Source: Bacillota bacterium (GTDB taxonomy: Bacteria > Bacillota > Clostridia > Caldicoprobacterales > DTU083). Taken from it: a DNA stretch of 38,619 nucleotides. The translations under genes and the position numbers were made by a program. Below are positions 1 to 8,029 of the stretch, in pieces. How positions within the stretch are numbered: the first letter of the stretch is position 1; each line of letters begins with the position of its first letter. Below the pieces are notes generated by a model. It had not been told where the DNA came from. It saw only the letters and a list, made by a program, of their open reading frames with translations, and did not search any database. Location: the NCBI GenBank assembly GCA_029549985.1, contig JAKPIB010000052.1, positions 1 to 38,619 on the forward strand. The letters run 5' to 3'.

Positions 1-137
<137 letters not shown>

Positions 138-304
138 AAATGTCCATCTCCGATCTCCCGATCAGAGCGTTTTAACTGTTTTGTTTGAATAGCTCTAAAA
201 CTTTTGCTTAGCTTCCGCTTCGCGTTGTTCCTTGGAATTGACTTTAATTCGTCTCTACACTGTTCAGTTTTCAAGGATCAAAATATCCGCCGTCTCAGCG
301 GCGA
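138..304 (-). other. rRNA operon leader (pre-16S)
   Basis: This is the transcribed stretch between the rRNA promoter and mature 16S. On the minus strand it carries CTTGAAAACTGAACAG near 260-280, a sequence typical of pre-rRNA leaders and spacers in Firmicutes, and a small GC hairpin (GCCG/CGGC) near 288-302. It probably takes part in pre-16S processing and rRNA antitermination, but I could not assign a clear boxA. No ORF is supported here. Confidence 0.7.
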
Positions 305-312
305 CTTTTACT

Positions 313-341
313 ATGTTACCAAATGGCCTTTGCTTTGTCAA
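313..341 (-). promoter_or_regulatory. Promoter of the rRNA operon
   Basis: Minus strand -35 TTGACA (341-336), a 17-bp spacer, and -10 TAACAT (318-313). The DNA upstream (342-365) is A/T-rich like an UP element. The near-consensus -35, exact 17-bp spacing and position just before the rRNA leader make this the likely main rrn promoter in the window. Confidence 0.85.
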
Positions 342-430
342 CAGGTTTTTTAACTTAAATATTAATGGTGATTTATGGCACCCATGGTTATATTGAGACT
401 GCCTGTCGCCTGTCTCGGCCATGATATGGT

Positions 431-1054
431 TTACTGCCCGTTTTCAAGTATCCATTCCGTAACTTCTACTGCCTTGGGGATGTTGTCACTGTATGACATT
501 ATGCAAAGCACAGCATTTTTAGTATCGTAGGTGTCCTCAAAGAGCTTGAATCCCGCCAGCGGTACGCCGTACAGCTTCGGTTCAGAGCTTTCATCCGCAG
601 CCATTGTGCCCTTTTCGATCTGCTCCTTTGTCATCCTCCCCTTTATACCTTCATAGTCATCCAGGGGAAGGAGTGCGCCTTCTCTTGCCAGGTCTTTAAA
701 AGTCTTCTGGTCGAGTATGAATATGTCCCCTTCCTGGCCGAAAAGCATGGCCAGAAACTTCTGTCGGCCCACATACTCCATCTGGCCTTCCAGCAAGATG
801 TTGTGCAGGTTTATCTCCAGAAGGTCTGGGAAATCGCTCAAGATCCTCTGCTCTATTTTACTTGCCGGATCTTCAAACATATAGCCGCCTACCAGATATA
901 TGTCTACCTTCTTGTCCCCCGGTGTCCTGGGCGCTGTAACGGTGACTATCATGCTCCACACCAGAACTGTCACCGCTACGCTTACGGCATATTTCCACCA
1001 GTCATATTGTATGTGGTTTTTCAAGACCTCTTTGTTGATTTTTATCTTATACAT
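431..1054 (-). CDS. Membrane-anchored hypothetical protein (207 aa)
   Basis: I do not recognise a named family. The chosen start is the ATG at 1054, which has AAAGGG upstream; a start at 1120 would add 22 residues with no good ribosome binding site. The protein has a short basic N-terminus (MYKIKINKEVLKNH), one membrane segment (about residues 20-38, AVSVAVTVLVWSMIVTV) and an extracytoplasmic domain of about 165 residues. That domain has the features of a fragment resembling an extracellular solute-binding fold (ILSDFPDLLEINLHN, GDIFILDQKTF, ALLPLDDY, YGVPLAG). Such proteins in clostridia look like short, membrane-tethered relatives of solute-binding proteins, but no transporter genes adjoin it. 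It stands alone between the rRNA promoter and the lysS terminator. A role in ligand sensing is only a guess. Confidence 0.75.
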   Translation of the reverse strand: MYKIKINKEVLKNHIQYDWWKYAVSVAVTVLVWSMIVTVTAPRTPGDKKVDIYLVGGYMFEDPASKIEQRILSDFPDLLEINLHNILLEGQMEYVGRQKFLAMLFGQEGDIFILDQKTFKDLAREGALLPLDDYEGIKGRMTKEQIEKGTMAADESSEPKLYGVPLAGFKLFEDTYDTKNAVLCIMSYSDNIPKAVEVTEWILENGQ

Positions 1055-1150
1055 AAAAGTCACATCCCTTTGCCACTTAGCCTGACTTGTTTCCCATGAC
1101 CCAGAAATGCATATTTGCATACGCAGCTAAACATATTATATATTCCGTAA

Positions 1151-1187
1151 GAATAAAAGACAAGCAGCCCGTTTGCCGTGGCTGCCT
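1151..1187 (-). terminator. Intrinsic terminator after lysS
   Basis: On the minus strand GCAGCC pairs with GGCTGC around a 10-nt loop, followed by the T-rich TTGTCTTTTATTC. It lies about 40 nt past the lysS stop codon and ends the greA-lysS operon. Confidence 0.75.
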
Positions 1188-1223
1188 GATCTGTCCTTGT
1201 ATCAATTGTAATAAAGATAGCTG

Positions 1224-2735
1224 TTAATCCTCCCTGGGCTTCATTGTCGGGAAAAGGATGACATCCCGTATCGAATAGGAATCGGTCAGAAGCATGACAA
1301 GGCGGTCGATCCCGATACCCAGGCCGCCTGTTGGTGGCATACCGATCTCCAGGGCATTTATGAAATCCTCATCCATCATTTCGGCTTCATCATTGCCGGC
1401 TTCCCTCTGTCTGACCTGCTCCAGGAACCTCTCCTTCTGGTCGATGGGGTCATTGAGCTCGGAAAATGCATTGGCCAGTTCACGCCTTGTGACGAACAGC
1501 TCAAACCGGTAGGTCAGCCTCGGGTCATCCAGCTTCCTTTTGGCTAGTGGCGATACTTCGATCGGATAATCCATTATAAATGTCGGTTGCACAAGGTTGT
1601 CCTCGACCTTTTCTTCAAAGAGCGCATTTAAAACCTCGCCCCAGGTCGCCTTGACTCCAACATCGACCCCTACCCGCTTTGCCTCGGCCCGGGCTTGCTC
1701 TGCACTGTCTATGGCGTCCATATCGATACCGGTATACTTCTTTACGGCCTCTACCATAGTCATCCTTGTCCAGGGACGGGCCAGATTGATCTCTTCTCCC
1801 TGATAGGTTATTACCTCGCTGCCCAGTATATCCCTTGCAAGGGTGGATATAAGGTCCTCGGTCAGGTCCATCATGTCATGGTAGTCGGCATATGCCTGAT
1901 ACAGCTCGATAGAGGTAAACTCGGGGTTGTGCTTTATATCCATGCCCTCGTTGCGGAATATGCGTCCTATCTCATAGACCTTGTCGAAGCCGCCGACGAT
2001 AAGTCGCTTTAAATGCAGCTCCGTGGCTATCCTCAGATACATATCTATATCAAGCGTGTTGTGATGGGTTATGAAGGGCCTTGCTGCTGCCCCGCCTGCC
2101 GTATTGTGCAGGACAGGGGTCTCGACCTCCAAAAAGCCCCTGCTGTCCAGATAATTGCGTATGCCGCGGATTATCCGGGAACGGATGACAAAGGTACGCC
2201 GTACATCAGGATTCACGATAAGGTCGACGTATCTCTGGCGGTAGCGCAGGTCCACATCCTTTAGACCATGCCATTTCTCCGGCAGGGGTTGCAGGGACTT
2301 GCTCAGCAGGGTGATCGTCTTTGCCCTGACTGATATCTCTCCCTTGTGGGTTTTGAACACTGCACCTTCTACCCCAATGATATCCCCGATATCGTATGTT
2401 TTGAACTCATCATAGGCATCCTGGCCGAGCTCGTTTATCTGGACATAGATCTGGATCTGGCCCTTTGCATCCAATATGTGCGCAAAGCTGGCCTTACCCA
2501 TGATCCTTTTGGACATGATCCGCCCGGCTATCACAACAGGCTTCTCTTCCATCTCCTCAAAGTTATCAAAAATCTGCTGCGAATAGCTCGTAGGGTCAAA
2601 CCTGGTTATATGAAAGGGGTTTTTGCCTTCCTTCTGCAGCTTTGCGAGCTTATCCCGTCTTACCTTCAGCAGTTCGTTAAGCTCCTCTCCCTGGGTCAAA
2701 ACCTCTGTCTTAGCATCATCATTGGTATTAGCCAC
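1224..2735 (-). CDS. lysS: Lysine--tRNA ligase (class II LysRS)
   Basis: Attaches lysine to tRNA-Lys in the cytoplasm using ATP. The 503-aa length is normal for bacterial LysRS. The N-terminal OB-fold anticodon-binding domain (about residues 60-165, with [18 protein letters not shown]) is followed by the class II catalytic core. Motif 1 lies near 195-215 (FLEVETPVL), motif 2 contains [20 protein letters not shown], and motif 3 is [14 protein letters not shown] near the C-terminus. Translation starts at a GTG (2735) behind an AAGGATGTG ribosome binding site. The gene follows greA after 46 nt on the same strand, an arrangement common in Firmicutes and consistent with co-transcription. An intrinsic terminator follows. 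No key residue appears to be missing. Confidence 0.98.
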   Translation of the reverse strand: MANTNDDAKTEVLTQGEELNELLKVRRDKLAKLQKEGKNPFHITRFDPTSYSQQIFDNFEEMEEKPVVIAGRIMSKRIMGKASFAHILDAKGQIQIYVQINELGQDAYDEFKTYDIGDIIGVEGAVFKTHKGEISVRAKTITLLSKSLQPLPEKWHGLKDVDLRYRQRYVDLIVNPDVRRTFVIRSRIIRGIRNYLDSRGFLEVETPVLHNTAGGAAARPFITHHNTLDIDMYLRIATELHLKRLIVGGFDKVYEIGRIFRNEGMDIKHNPEFTSIELYQAYADYHDMMDLTEDLISTLARDILGSEVITYQGEEINLARPWTRMTMVEAVKKYTGIDMDAIDSAEQARAEAKRVGVDVGVKATWGEVLNALFEEKVEDNLVQPTFIMDYPIEVSPLAKRKLDDPRLTYRFELFVTRRELANAFSELNDPIDQKERFLEQVRQREAGNDEAEMMDEDFINALEIGMPPTGGLGIGIDRLVMLLTDSYSIRDVILFPTMKPRED

Positions 2736-2781
2736 CGTTACACATCCTTCTGCCTTAAGTTTCTTAGCCTGCTTGCTCAGC

Positions 2782-3258
2782 CTATTTTCTGATCTCCAGT
2801 ATTTTGAGCTTGATCACGCCGTCCGGCACCTTTGCCTCGACCTCGGCACCTTTCGGTTTGCCTATCAGGGCACTGCCCACGGGTAACTCATTGGATATCT
2901 TGTTCATTGAGGGATTCGCCTCGGCGGATCCGACAATAGTATACTCTATAACATCATCGAACTCAACGTCAAGCACTTTTACGGTGCAGCCGATGCTTAC
3001 GACATTAGTATCGATGTCCTCGTCATCTATGACCTTTGCATTCTTCAGCATATTTTCAAGAGTCACTATGCGGCCTTCTATAAAAGCCTGCTCGTTTTTT
3101 GCCTCATCATATTCTGAATTTTCTGAAATGTCACCGAATGCAATTGCCTGCTTGATGCGTTCAGCCACTTCCCTACGGCGTACTGTTTTCAAAAACTGCA
3201 GCTCCTGCTCCAGCTTTGCTATACCATAAGGAGTCAAAATCGTTTCCTTATTGGCCAT
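2782..3258 (-). CDS. greA: Transcription elongation factor GreA
   Basis: Rescues backtracked RNA polymerase by stimulating cleavage of the transcript 3' end through the secondary channel. At 158 aa it has the standard length. The N-terminal coiled coil (about residues 8-75) carries the acidic tip segment [16 protein letters not shown], where the D and E residues position the catalytic metal. The C-terminal FKBP-like domain ends in the family signature [21 protein letters not shown]. The ATG start at 3258 has GGGGAG and AGGATAT upstream. It is the first gene of a greA-lysS operon. Confidence 0.98.
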   Translation of the reverse strand: MANKETILTPYGIAKLEQELQFLKTVRRREVAERIKQAIAFGDISENSEYDEAKNEQAFIEGRIVTLENMLKNAKVIDDEDIDTNVVSIGCTVKVLDVEFDDVIEYTIVGSAEANPSMNKISNELPVGSALIGKPKGAEVEAKVPDGVIKLKILEIRK

Positions 3259-3374
3259 ATATCCTATCTCCCCTTTTTAATGTTGTAGCCAGAAAAATGT
3301 ATGTTGCTAATATATGCCCATATGCTAAAATTATACTTTCGTAGTGACCGTTTTTTGCTTCCTTGACCGGAGTC

Positions 3375-3406
3375 AAAATAAAGCACTGCATGCTGTGATG
3401 CAGTAC
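3375..3406 (-). terminator. Intrinsic terminator after the 359-aa gene
   Basis: On the minus strand GTACTGCAT pairs with ATGCAGTGC around CACAGC, followed by TTTATTTTG. It sits about 55 nt past the stop codon at 3460 and separates that operon from greA. Confidence 0.7.
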
Positions 3407-3459
3407 TTGGAAAAGCTTGAGAATTTTAATAATAATTATAATTTCCAATATGGCATTTG

Positions 3460-4539
3460 TCAAGGTGTATTATTGCCTCTGTTCTTATTGTCATTCAGCC
3501 ACCGCCTTTTTATCCTGAAATAGTCCATGCGGATCCTGTCAAAATGGATCCTGCAGCCCTTTTGTACGAAGCCAAGGACCTTCAAGGGATACAGTCCGTA
3601 TATCGCGTTCAGGCGTTGCAACTGCCCCAGGGATACTCTTTGTTTTATCAGGTCCTCCCTGTAGACCTTGCTTACATTGTAGATCAGTCCTTCAAGGACA
3701 CCAAGCTCCTCCCAGGGCTTCAGACCGACCCCGGCCGACAGCTCCCTCGGAAAGTCGATCCAGGCCATCTCCACGACGTATATCCCGATATCCGGTGTCA
3801 CAGGTATTCCACCGAAAGCGTAGTCCCTCGCAACAGCAAAGTGGAAAGACGGTTTGACTAGATTATATTTTGCATCTGTCGGTCGGGCTATTACCGCTAT
3901 GTTTTTACTGTTCAAGCATACCCTGGCATCAGTCGTTATCTGGCATGATAAGCCTGTCGTCCTGAGCACCCTGTCAGCAAGGATGCTGAGGGCTTTCAAG
4001 CTGCTTCCCCCTATGCACATATTATTGACCTTGTCAGCCAGGGCTTCTACCCATACCCTTCCCTCATCCGTATCCGCACCCCATATCCCTGTATTAAGGA
4101 ATGGCATATCCCGCTTCATTATGTTCAAGAGCTGGTTAAGGACCAGGAGCAGGCCGGATGATCTCTGAAGATAGCAGTCAAGGATTGTAAAGCCTCTGCT
4201 CTCAAGGTACGATACCTCCTCATATCCGAAATATTCATATACGTGGGGAAAGCATATATGAAATACATTAAGGTCATCGAGCACCCTTGCCATGCCTTTG
4301 ACATATCTTATTTTTTCAGTGCCTGAAAGCTTGTGCCAGTCCATAAAAAAACCGGGTACATCTATGATGTAACCCAGCTCTGTGTTATCTTCATTGTCAA
4401 TGATGATCCCCGTTTTACGAGCGTATATGTATTTCAAGGCCAGCCTTGCATACTTGACGGGTAATCGTTTTAGTACCGGATGGCTGCTTATAATCCTCTC
4501 ACCATTTTCGGTGTTGGATACGACCGCAAACTTTTCCAT
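3460..4539 (-). CDS. Conserved hypothetical protein (359 aa), last gene of the HTH operon
   Basis: I do not recognise this family. The protein is soluble, with no signal peptide or membrane segment. The N-terminal half (about 1-150) contains GIIIDNEDNTELGYIIDVPG and SYLESRGFTILDCYLQRSSG. The middle (about 155-235) has the glycine-rich WGADTDEGRVWVEALADKV and a segment that reads like a regulatory or nucleotide-binding region (NSKNIAVIARPTDAKYNLVKPSF). The C-terminal part is basic (FDRIRMDYFRIKRRW). The start is the ATG at 4539 with AGGGGT upstream. It lies 53 nt downstream of the quinate-dehydrogenase-like gene on the same strand and is followed by a terminator, so it is probably the third gene of that operon. 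Its job is unknown. Confidence 0.8.
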   Translation of the reverse strand: MEKFAVVSNTENGERIISSHPVLKRLPVKYARLALKYIYARKTGIIIDNEDNTELGYIIDVPGFFMDWHKLSGTEKIRYVKGMARVLDDLNVFHICFPHVYEYFGYEEVSYLESRGFTILDCYLQRSSGLLLVLNQLLNIMKRDMPFLNTGIWGADTDEGRVWVEALADKVNNMCIGGSSLKALSILADRVLRTTGLSCQITTDARVCLNSKNIAVIARPTDAKYNLVKPSFHFAVARDYAFGGIPVTPDIGIYVVEMAWIDFPRELSAGVGLKPWEELGVLEGLIYNVSKVYREDLIKQRVSLGQLQRLNAIYGLYPLKVLGFVQKGCRIHFDRIRMDYFRIKRRWLNDNKNRGNNTP

Positions 4540-4592
4540 TCTGTATTACCCCTACAACTGCATTTTACAGTCAGTAGTAATGTATTCAACTT

Positions 4593-5498
4593 TTAACTGA
4601 AATATACTACGCGGGGCTTAAACGCTTCATCTTTCAATATGCTTTGATAATCCTCAACAGTTATCTCATCAGGCCTTTTCCCGATAAGGGCAACGATGAC
4701 CGCTTCCATAACGTTGGTGCCAAAGGACCTGCCTCCAAGCTCTGGTGTAGTTGTGACAAGCATCCTGGCCCCTCTTTCCCGGAGCAGGTCTACATCCTTG
4801 GCTGTCACCGTATTGGTCACTATGATCTTATCCTTTATGAACATCGGCAGGTGCTTCTTTATATACAGAAAATCGCCTGCGATGATATCCGCTTCATCGT
4901 AATACCTGATGAACTTAGGCTCGATCTCCTCCTGGCTCTTGCCGGAAGGGTACAGCATTTTAAGGGGCAGCATCCTGATGACAGGCATCAGCAGGGCAGC
5001 AGCCCTGTGTAGTGTCTTTATGCTTCTTATTGGGATGGGCAGGCCTAATGCGAACATTATGTCACCATATACCATCTGGCAGCCCATCTCCGGAAAAGTC
5101 TCCGCAAGTCCAAGCCGTTCCATGCCACATACCAGGAATACCTTCATTTTCTCAAGCGGAAGGCCGAGGTCGGTCTTGAGATACCTGACAACATTGGCTT
5201 CCTGTATGTTTTTCAGCCCCGAACCATCCACCATCGGCGTCTTTTGGGCAGTTTTCAGCAAGGGAAGGGCGGATTTCAGAGTATATTTGCGGTTGTTCCT
5301 GCCGTAAAGGTAAAGGCTGATGCCGCCCATACCAAAGGCATCGACCTTACCGTCCAGTTCTTTTATCAATTCTATGGCCTTTTTAGCATCCCCGTCGGTG
5401 CCTCTGCGCTCTATTTCGAATTGCTCTCCGCAAAATTCTGCAGTTACCTTGTGGTCACGGGAAGATGAACCCAGGCTAACGCTTACTATTCTTTTCAT
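4593..5498 (-). CDS. Quinate/shikimate dehydrogenase-like conserved protein (301 aa)
   Basis: From memory, proteins of this type in Firmicutes (start MKRIVSVSLGSSSRDHKV, then GTDGDAKKAIELIKELDGKVDAFGMGGI) are named 'quinate 5-dehydrogenase' in databases; I know of no firm biochemical basis for that name. The sequence has a Rossmann-like layout: FLVCGMERLGLAETFPEMG around residue 140, and KIIVTNTVTAKDVDLLRERGARMLVTTTPELGGRSFGTNVMEA near 230-270. The last segment resembles a glycine-rich cofactor or phosphate site. No classical shikimate dehydrogenase K/D catalytic pair is obvious, so the enzyme name is doubtful. It starts at ATG 5498 behind GGGGGAAT, 16 nt after the HTH regulator gene, so the pair is surely co-transcribed. 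The substrate is unknown. Confidence 0.85.
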   Translation of the reverse strand: MKRIVSVSLGSSSRDHKVTAEFCGEQFEIERRGTDGDAKKAIELIKELDGKVDAFGMGGISLYLYGRNNRKYTLKSALPLLKTAQKTPMVDGSGLKNIQEANVVRYLKTDLGLPLEKMKVFLVCGMERLGLAETFPEMGCQMVYGDIMFALGLPIPIRSIKTLHRAAALLMPVIRMLPLKMLYPSGKSQEEIEPKFIRYYDEADIIAGDFLYIKKHLPMFIKDKIIVTNTVTAKDVDLLRERGARMLVTTTPELGGRSFGTNVMEAVIVALIGKRPDEITVEDYQSILKDEAFKPRVVYFS

Positions 5499-5514
5499 TT
5501 CTATTCCCCCAGCT

Positions 5515-6036
5515 TTAGATAAGTTGATCCAGGATCTCTATGATGGACTCAGGTTCTACGTAAACATCCTCCTTGAGCGGTGAGGTACCGATGTCCACTG
5601 TGATCACCTCTTTGTCGAGCAGACCCTCGATCCACTTGGTGCGCATATCCGATGCAAGCACTATTACAGTGTCATACTTGCGGTATTCCTTGATGAGCCG
5701 AATAAGTTCGTTGACAAGGGTTAGGCCTGTCTTGGACTCCACAAAGGCTGTGCGCTCCTTCTCGTTCATCAGCAGGATATTTGTGATCCCGCGGTCCAGG
5801 AAGATTTGCCTCAGCTCTTCCTTGTTCTTGACAGGAAACCCTACTACCGCTATGTTTTTACCCTTGCGCAGCTCCCCAAGGCTCTCGAGCTTGGATATGA
5901 AGGTGCGGTCGACTCCCATGGCATCAGCCACTTCCTGCTGTGATTTGCCCTTGCTGCGCTCGGTAAGGATCTTCTCGATACCCGCGGATATCTTCTTCCG
6001 GCTGATTATTTTATCGCCTATCCTGTAATAATCCGT
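5515..6036 (-). CDS. HTH transcriptional regulator, probable ACG start codon (173 aa)
   Basis: The reading frame continues well upstream of the first GTG at 5931. In that upstream part it encodes a DYYRIGDKIISRKKI segment and a helix-turn-helix, SQQEVADAMGVDRTFISKLE, at about residues 36-55. A start at the GTG would cut the HTH in half. No ATG, GTG or TTG exists in frame further upstream, but an ACG at 6036-6034 sits 7 nt after a perfect AAGGAGGG ribosome binding site. ACG is therefore the best start, either as a rare start codon or as an ATG changed by one base. The C-terminal domain (about 60-173, KNIAVVGFPVKNKEELRQI and YDTVIVLASDMRTKWIEGLLD) is a probable ligand-sensing or partner domain. 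It heads the operon with the quinate-dehydrogenase-like gene and probably binds the palindrome in its own promoter. Confidence 0.85.
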   Translation of the reverse strand, partial: TDYYRIGDKIISRKKISAGIEKILTERSKGKSQQEVADAMGVDRTFISKLESLGELRKGKNIAVVGFPVKNKEELRQIFLDRGITNILLMNEKERTAFVESKTGLTLVNELIRLIKEYRKYDTVIVLASDMRTKWIEGLLDKEVITVDIGTSPLKEDVYVEPESIIEILDQLI

Positions 6037-6095
6037 AAGGCATCCCTCCTTTATGCACCGGGTCTCTTGTTATGTGCACAATCTTGTTCACGTAT

Positions 6096-6124
6096 ATAAT
6101 ACTCCTGTTGGAGTATTTTTTCAA
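6096..6124 (-). promoter_or_regulatory. Promoter and putative operator of the HTH operon
   Basis: Minus strand -35 TTGAAA (6124-6119), 17-bp spacer, -10 TATTAT (6101-6096). A perfect inverted repeat, AATACTCC-TGTT-GGAGTATT (6098-6117), fills the spacer and most of the -10. A repressor bound there would block RNA polymerase. The first gene downstream encodes an HTH protein, so autoregulation is the simple inference. Confidence 0.75.
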
Positions 6125-6162
6125 TAAAGCAGGAAAAATGTTTGTTGCCGCTTTCTTTTTAC

Positions 6163-7131
6163 TTAACCCTCCAGCTCATTCAGATAAGCCTGCAGTACTG
6201 ACCTTATTTCTGTCTGGCTCAATGCCTTGTTTATAACTGTCTTGACCTTGCCGGAATCCTTCAGGCCTTTCAGATACCAGGCGATATGCTTCCGCATTTC
6301 CCTGACCGCCACCTTCTCGCCCTTATATTCGCATAAAAGCTTAAGATGCCTGAGTGCCATATTGATCTTATCCGCCGGACCGGGAGGAGGCTCTATCATC
6401 CCCTTCTGAAGATAGGTGACAGCATCCCTGAAGATCCACGGATTGCCCAGTGCCCCGCGGCCTATCATGACTCCGTCACAACCGGTGCGCCTCATCAGCT
6501 CAGCTGCATCCTCCGCTGTAAACACATCACCATTGCCTATGACCGGTATAGACAGCCTTGATTTTACTTCCCCGATTATGTCCCAATCCGCCTCTCCAGA
6601 GTAAAACTGCTCCCTGGTCCTGCCGTGCACAGTGACTGCAGCAGCCCCGGCCTCCTGGGCTATCAGGGCTATTTCAACGGCATTGATGGAGGCGCTGTCC
6701 CAGCCCTTTCGGATTTTCACCGTGACCGGCTTGCATGAAGCCTTGACAGTCCTGCGGATTATCTCACCGGCCAGCTTCGGGTCTCGCATTAGAGCGCTAC
6801 CGTCGCCGTTATTGACGATCTTGGGCGTAGGACAGCCCATGTTGATATCGATTAGGTCAACATCCAGCCTTGATACCCTCTCGGCCATCTTTGCCATTAT
6901 CTCCGGATCCGAGCCGAATATCTGGGCCCCTACAGGGTGCTCGCCCGGAGATGTTTCAAGCAGTTCCTCAGTTTTTTCGCTCCCGTAGAACAAGCCTTTG
7001 GCGCTCACCATCTCCGTATAGGCCATGCCGCAGCCCTGCTCACGGCACAGCATGCGGAACACCTTGTCTGTGATACCTGCCATAGGCGCCAGAAATACAT
7101 TGGTCCTGATCTCAACATTGCCGATGAACAT
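6163..7131 (-). CDS. dusB: tRNA-dihydrouridine synthase (DusB type)
   Basis: FMN-dependent enzyme that reduces specific uridines in the tRNA D-loop to dihydrouridine with NADPH. The 322-aa protein begins with the flavin-barrel signature NVFLAPMAGITDKVFR. The catalytic cysteine lies in DINMGCPTPKIV (about C100). Further signatures are VTVKIRKGWD, VTVHGRTREQFYSG, IPVIGNGDVFTAEDA and GVMIGRGALGNPWIF, followed by the C-terminal helical domain. The start is the ATG at 7131, with GGAGGAAG upstream; an in-frame TTG at 7149 overlaps that ribosome binding site and is unlikely. An intrinsic terminator abuts the ribosome binding site, so expression may be partly set by read-through from upstream. Dus genes near lysS and greA are common in Firmicutes. 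Confidence 0.96.
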   Translation of the reverse strand: MFIGNVEIRTNVFLAPMAGITDKVFRMLCREQGCGMAYTEMVSAKGLFYGSEKTEELLETSPGEHPVGAQIFGSDPEIMAKMAERVSRLDVDLIDINMGCPTPKIVNNGDGSALMRDPKLAGEIIRRTVKASCKPVTVKIRKGWDSASINAVEIALIAQEAGAAAVTVHGRTREQFYSGEADWDIIGEVKSRLSIPVIGNGDVFTAEDAAELMRRTGCDGVMIGRGALGNPWIFRDAVTYLQKGMIEPPPGPADKINMALRHLKLLCEYKGEKVAVREMRKHIAWYLKGLKDSGKVKTVINKALSQTEIRSVLQAYLNELEG

Positions 7132-7147
7132 ATCCGCAGCTTCCTCC

Positions 7148-7172
7148 AAAAAAAATGCCGGTAAAATACCGG
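7148..7172 (-). terminator. Intrinsic terminator between the 194-aa gene and dusB
   Basis: On the minus strand CCGGTA-TTT-TACCGG is followed by CA and then eight T residues. The T-run runs directly into GGAGG, the dusB ribosome binding site. It ends the upstream gene and could act as an attenuator for dusB. The stem is only 6 bp. Confidence 0.6.
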
Positions 7173-7221
7173 TCTTATCTTTCCAATTTATCTAAATATT
7201 ATCAATCGCTACATCCTGCAC

Positions 7222-7806
7222 CTATTTCATATCCTCCGGCTTAAGGCTTTCGATAAAGACTATTCCATCAATTTTCCATTGGCCGTCGATTTTCCTGAAG
7301 TGGATCTCCTTCCTGCCGTTCTGCCACTGGGGTTTGGGTATCCTAAGCTGGAACTCCTCGCCCTCCTCCAGATCCTCTGGCATCTGGGCTGCTATGAGCC
7401 TGGATCTGAAGTCATCGGTTATCGAAAACTTCCAGGAATCCTCCTTGATGTACTCAATGACCTCTACTACTGTACTTGACTGCCAGGGCCATACCCATAG
7501 CTTCGTGACCTTCAGCTCGTAGTCGTAATCCTGTATCAGATAATCCCTGAACGGATTGCTGTTCAGCATCGGATCGGAGTTCAGGTATTTCAATGTGAAA
7601 AACCTGTTGAGCAAGGTTGGGTCTTCATTGTTCAGTATCACATTCGCCCTTTGAGTCATGCCATCGTCCAGAAACACATACACATTGGCCATGTCATAGG
7701 CTATAAAAAAGGCGATCATTATCACCATTATCAGCAGAACCAGCACTGTGAGCTTTTTGACTATATAGAACAACAGCCGCATGCCGGCACTTGTCTCAGT
7801 ACTCAT
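7222..7806 (-). CDS. Single-pass membrane protein of unknown function (194 aa)
   Basis: I do not recognise a named family. The N-terminus has one strong membrane segment (about residues 15-37, VKKLTVLVLLIMVIMIAFFIAY). The rest is a predicted extracytoplasmic domain of about 155 residues rich in aromatic and charged residues: NVILNNEDPTLLNRFFT, LKVTKLWVWPWQSSTVVEV, FRKIDGQWKIDGIVFIESL. The final segment resembles the lipocalin/NTF2-like 'H-x-x-K-I-D-G-x-W-K-I' type ending seen in clostridial membrane proteins of unknown role. The ATG start at 7806 has AGGTGA upstream. It has its own terminator and lies upstream of dusB. It is divergent from the plus-strand operon starting at 8030. Confidence 0.8.
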   Translation of the reverse strand: MSTETSAGMRLLFYIVKKLTVLVLLIMVIMIAFFIAYDMANVYVFLDDGMTQRANVILNNEDPTLLNRFFTLKYLNSDPMLNSNPFRDYLIQDYDYELKVTKLWVWPWQSSTVVEVIEYIKEDSWKFSITDDFRSRLIAAQMPEDLEEGEEFQLRIPKPQWQNGRKEIHFRKIDGQWKIDGIVFIESLKPEDMK

Positions 7807-7969
7807 CGTTATTCACCTGCTTTTCGGTTATTTGTGTATACGCAGCGGGTATAGACAAATTTCATTCATAATATACAACATAATAGCATAGAAATAGGAC
7901 TTTGTAAATTTGCAAAGTCAGGGCCTGTATCCTGGCACTCCTGATCATGTGATGCCTGCGAAATATTTA

Positions 7970-7998
7970 TTGGCAGTCTTGTGTTAATGTTATATACT
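7970..7998 (+). promoter_or_regulatory. Promoter of the YkgJ-like/GH30 operon
   Basis: -35 TTGGCA (7970-7975), 17-bp spacer, -10 TATACT (7993-7998). It lies about 30 nt upstream of the first start codon. The rest of the 7807-8029 gap shows no ORF or clear hairpin. Confidence 0.65.
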
Positions 7999-8029
7999 GT
8001 ATTTAACAGGATTTGGACAGGAGAAGCAA

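Noticed and set aside
3248-3463. 71-aa minus-strand ORF between greA and the 359-aa gene
   Set aside because: It overlaps both genes' ends, has a low-complexity isoleucine run and no ribosome binding site; its sequence reads as intergenic DNA with a terminator hairpin inside.
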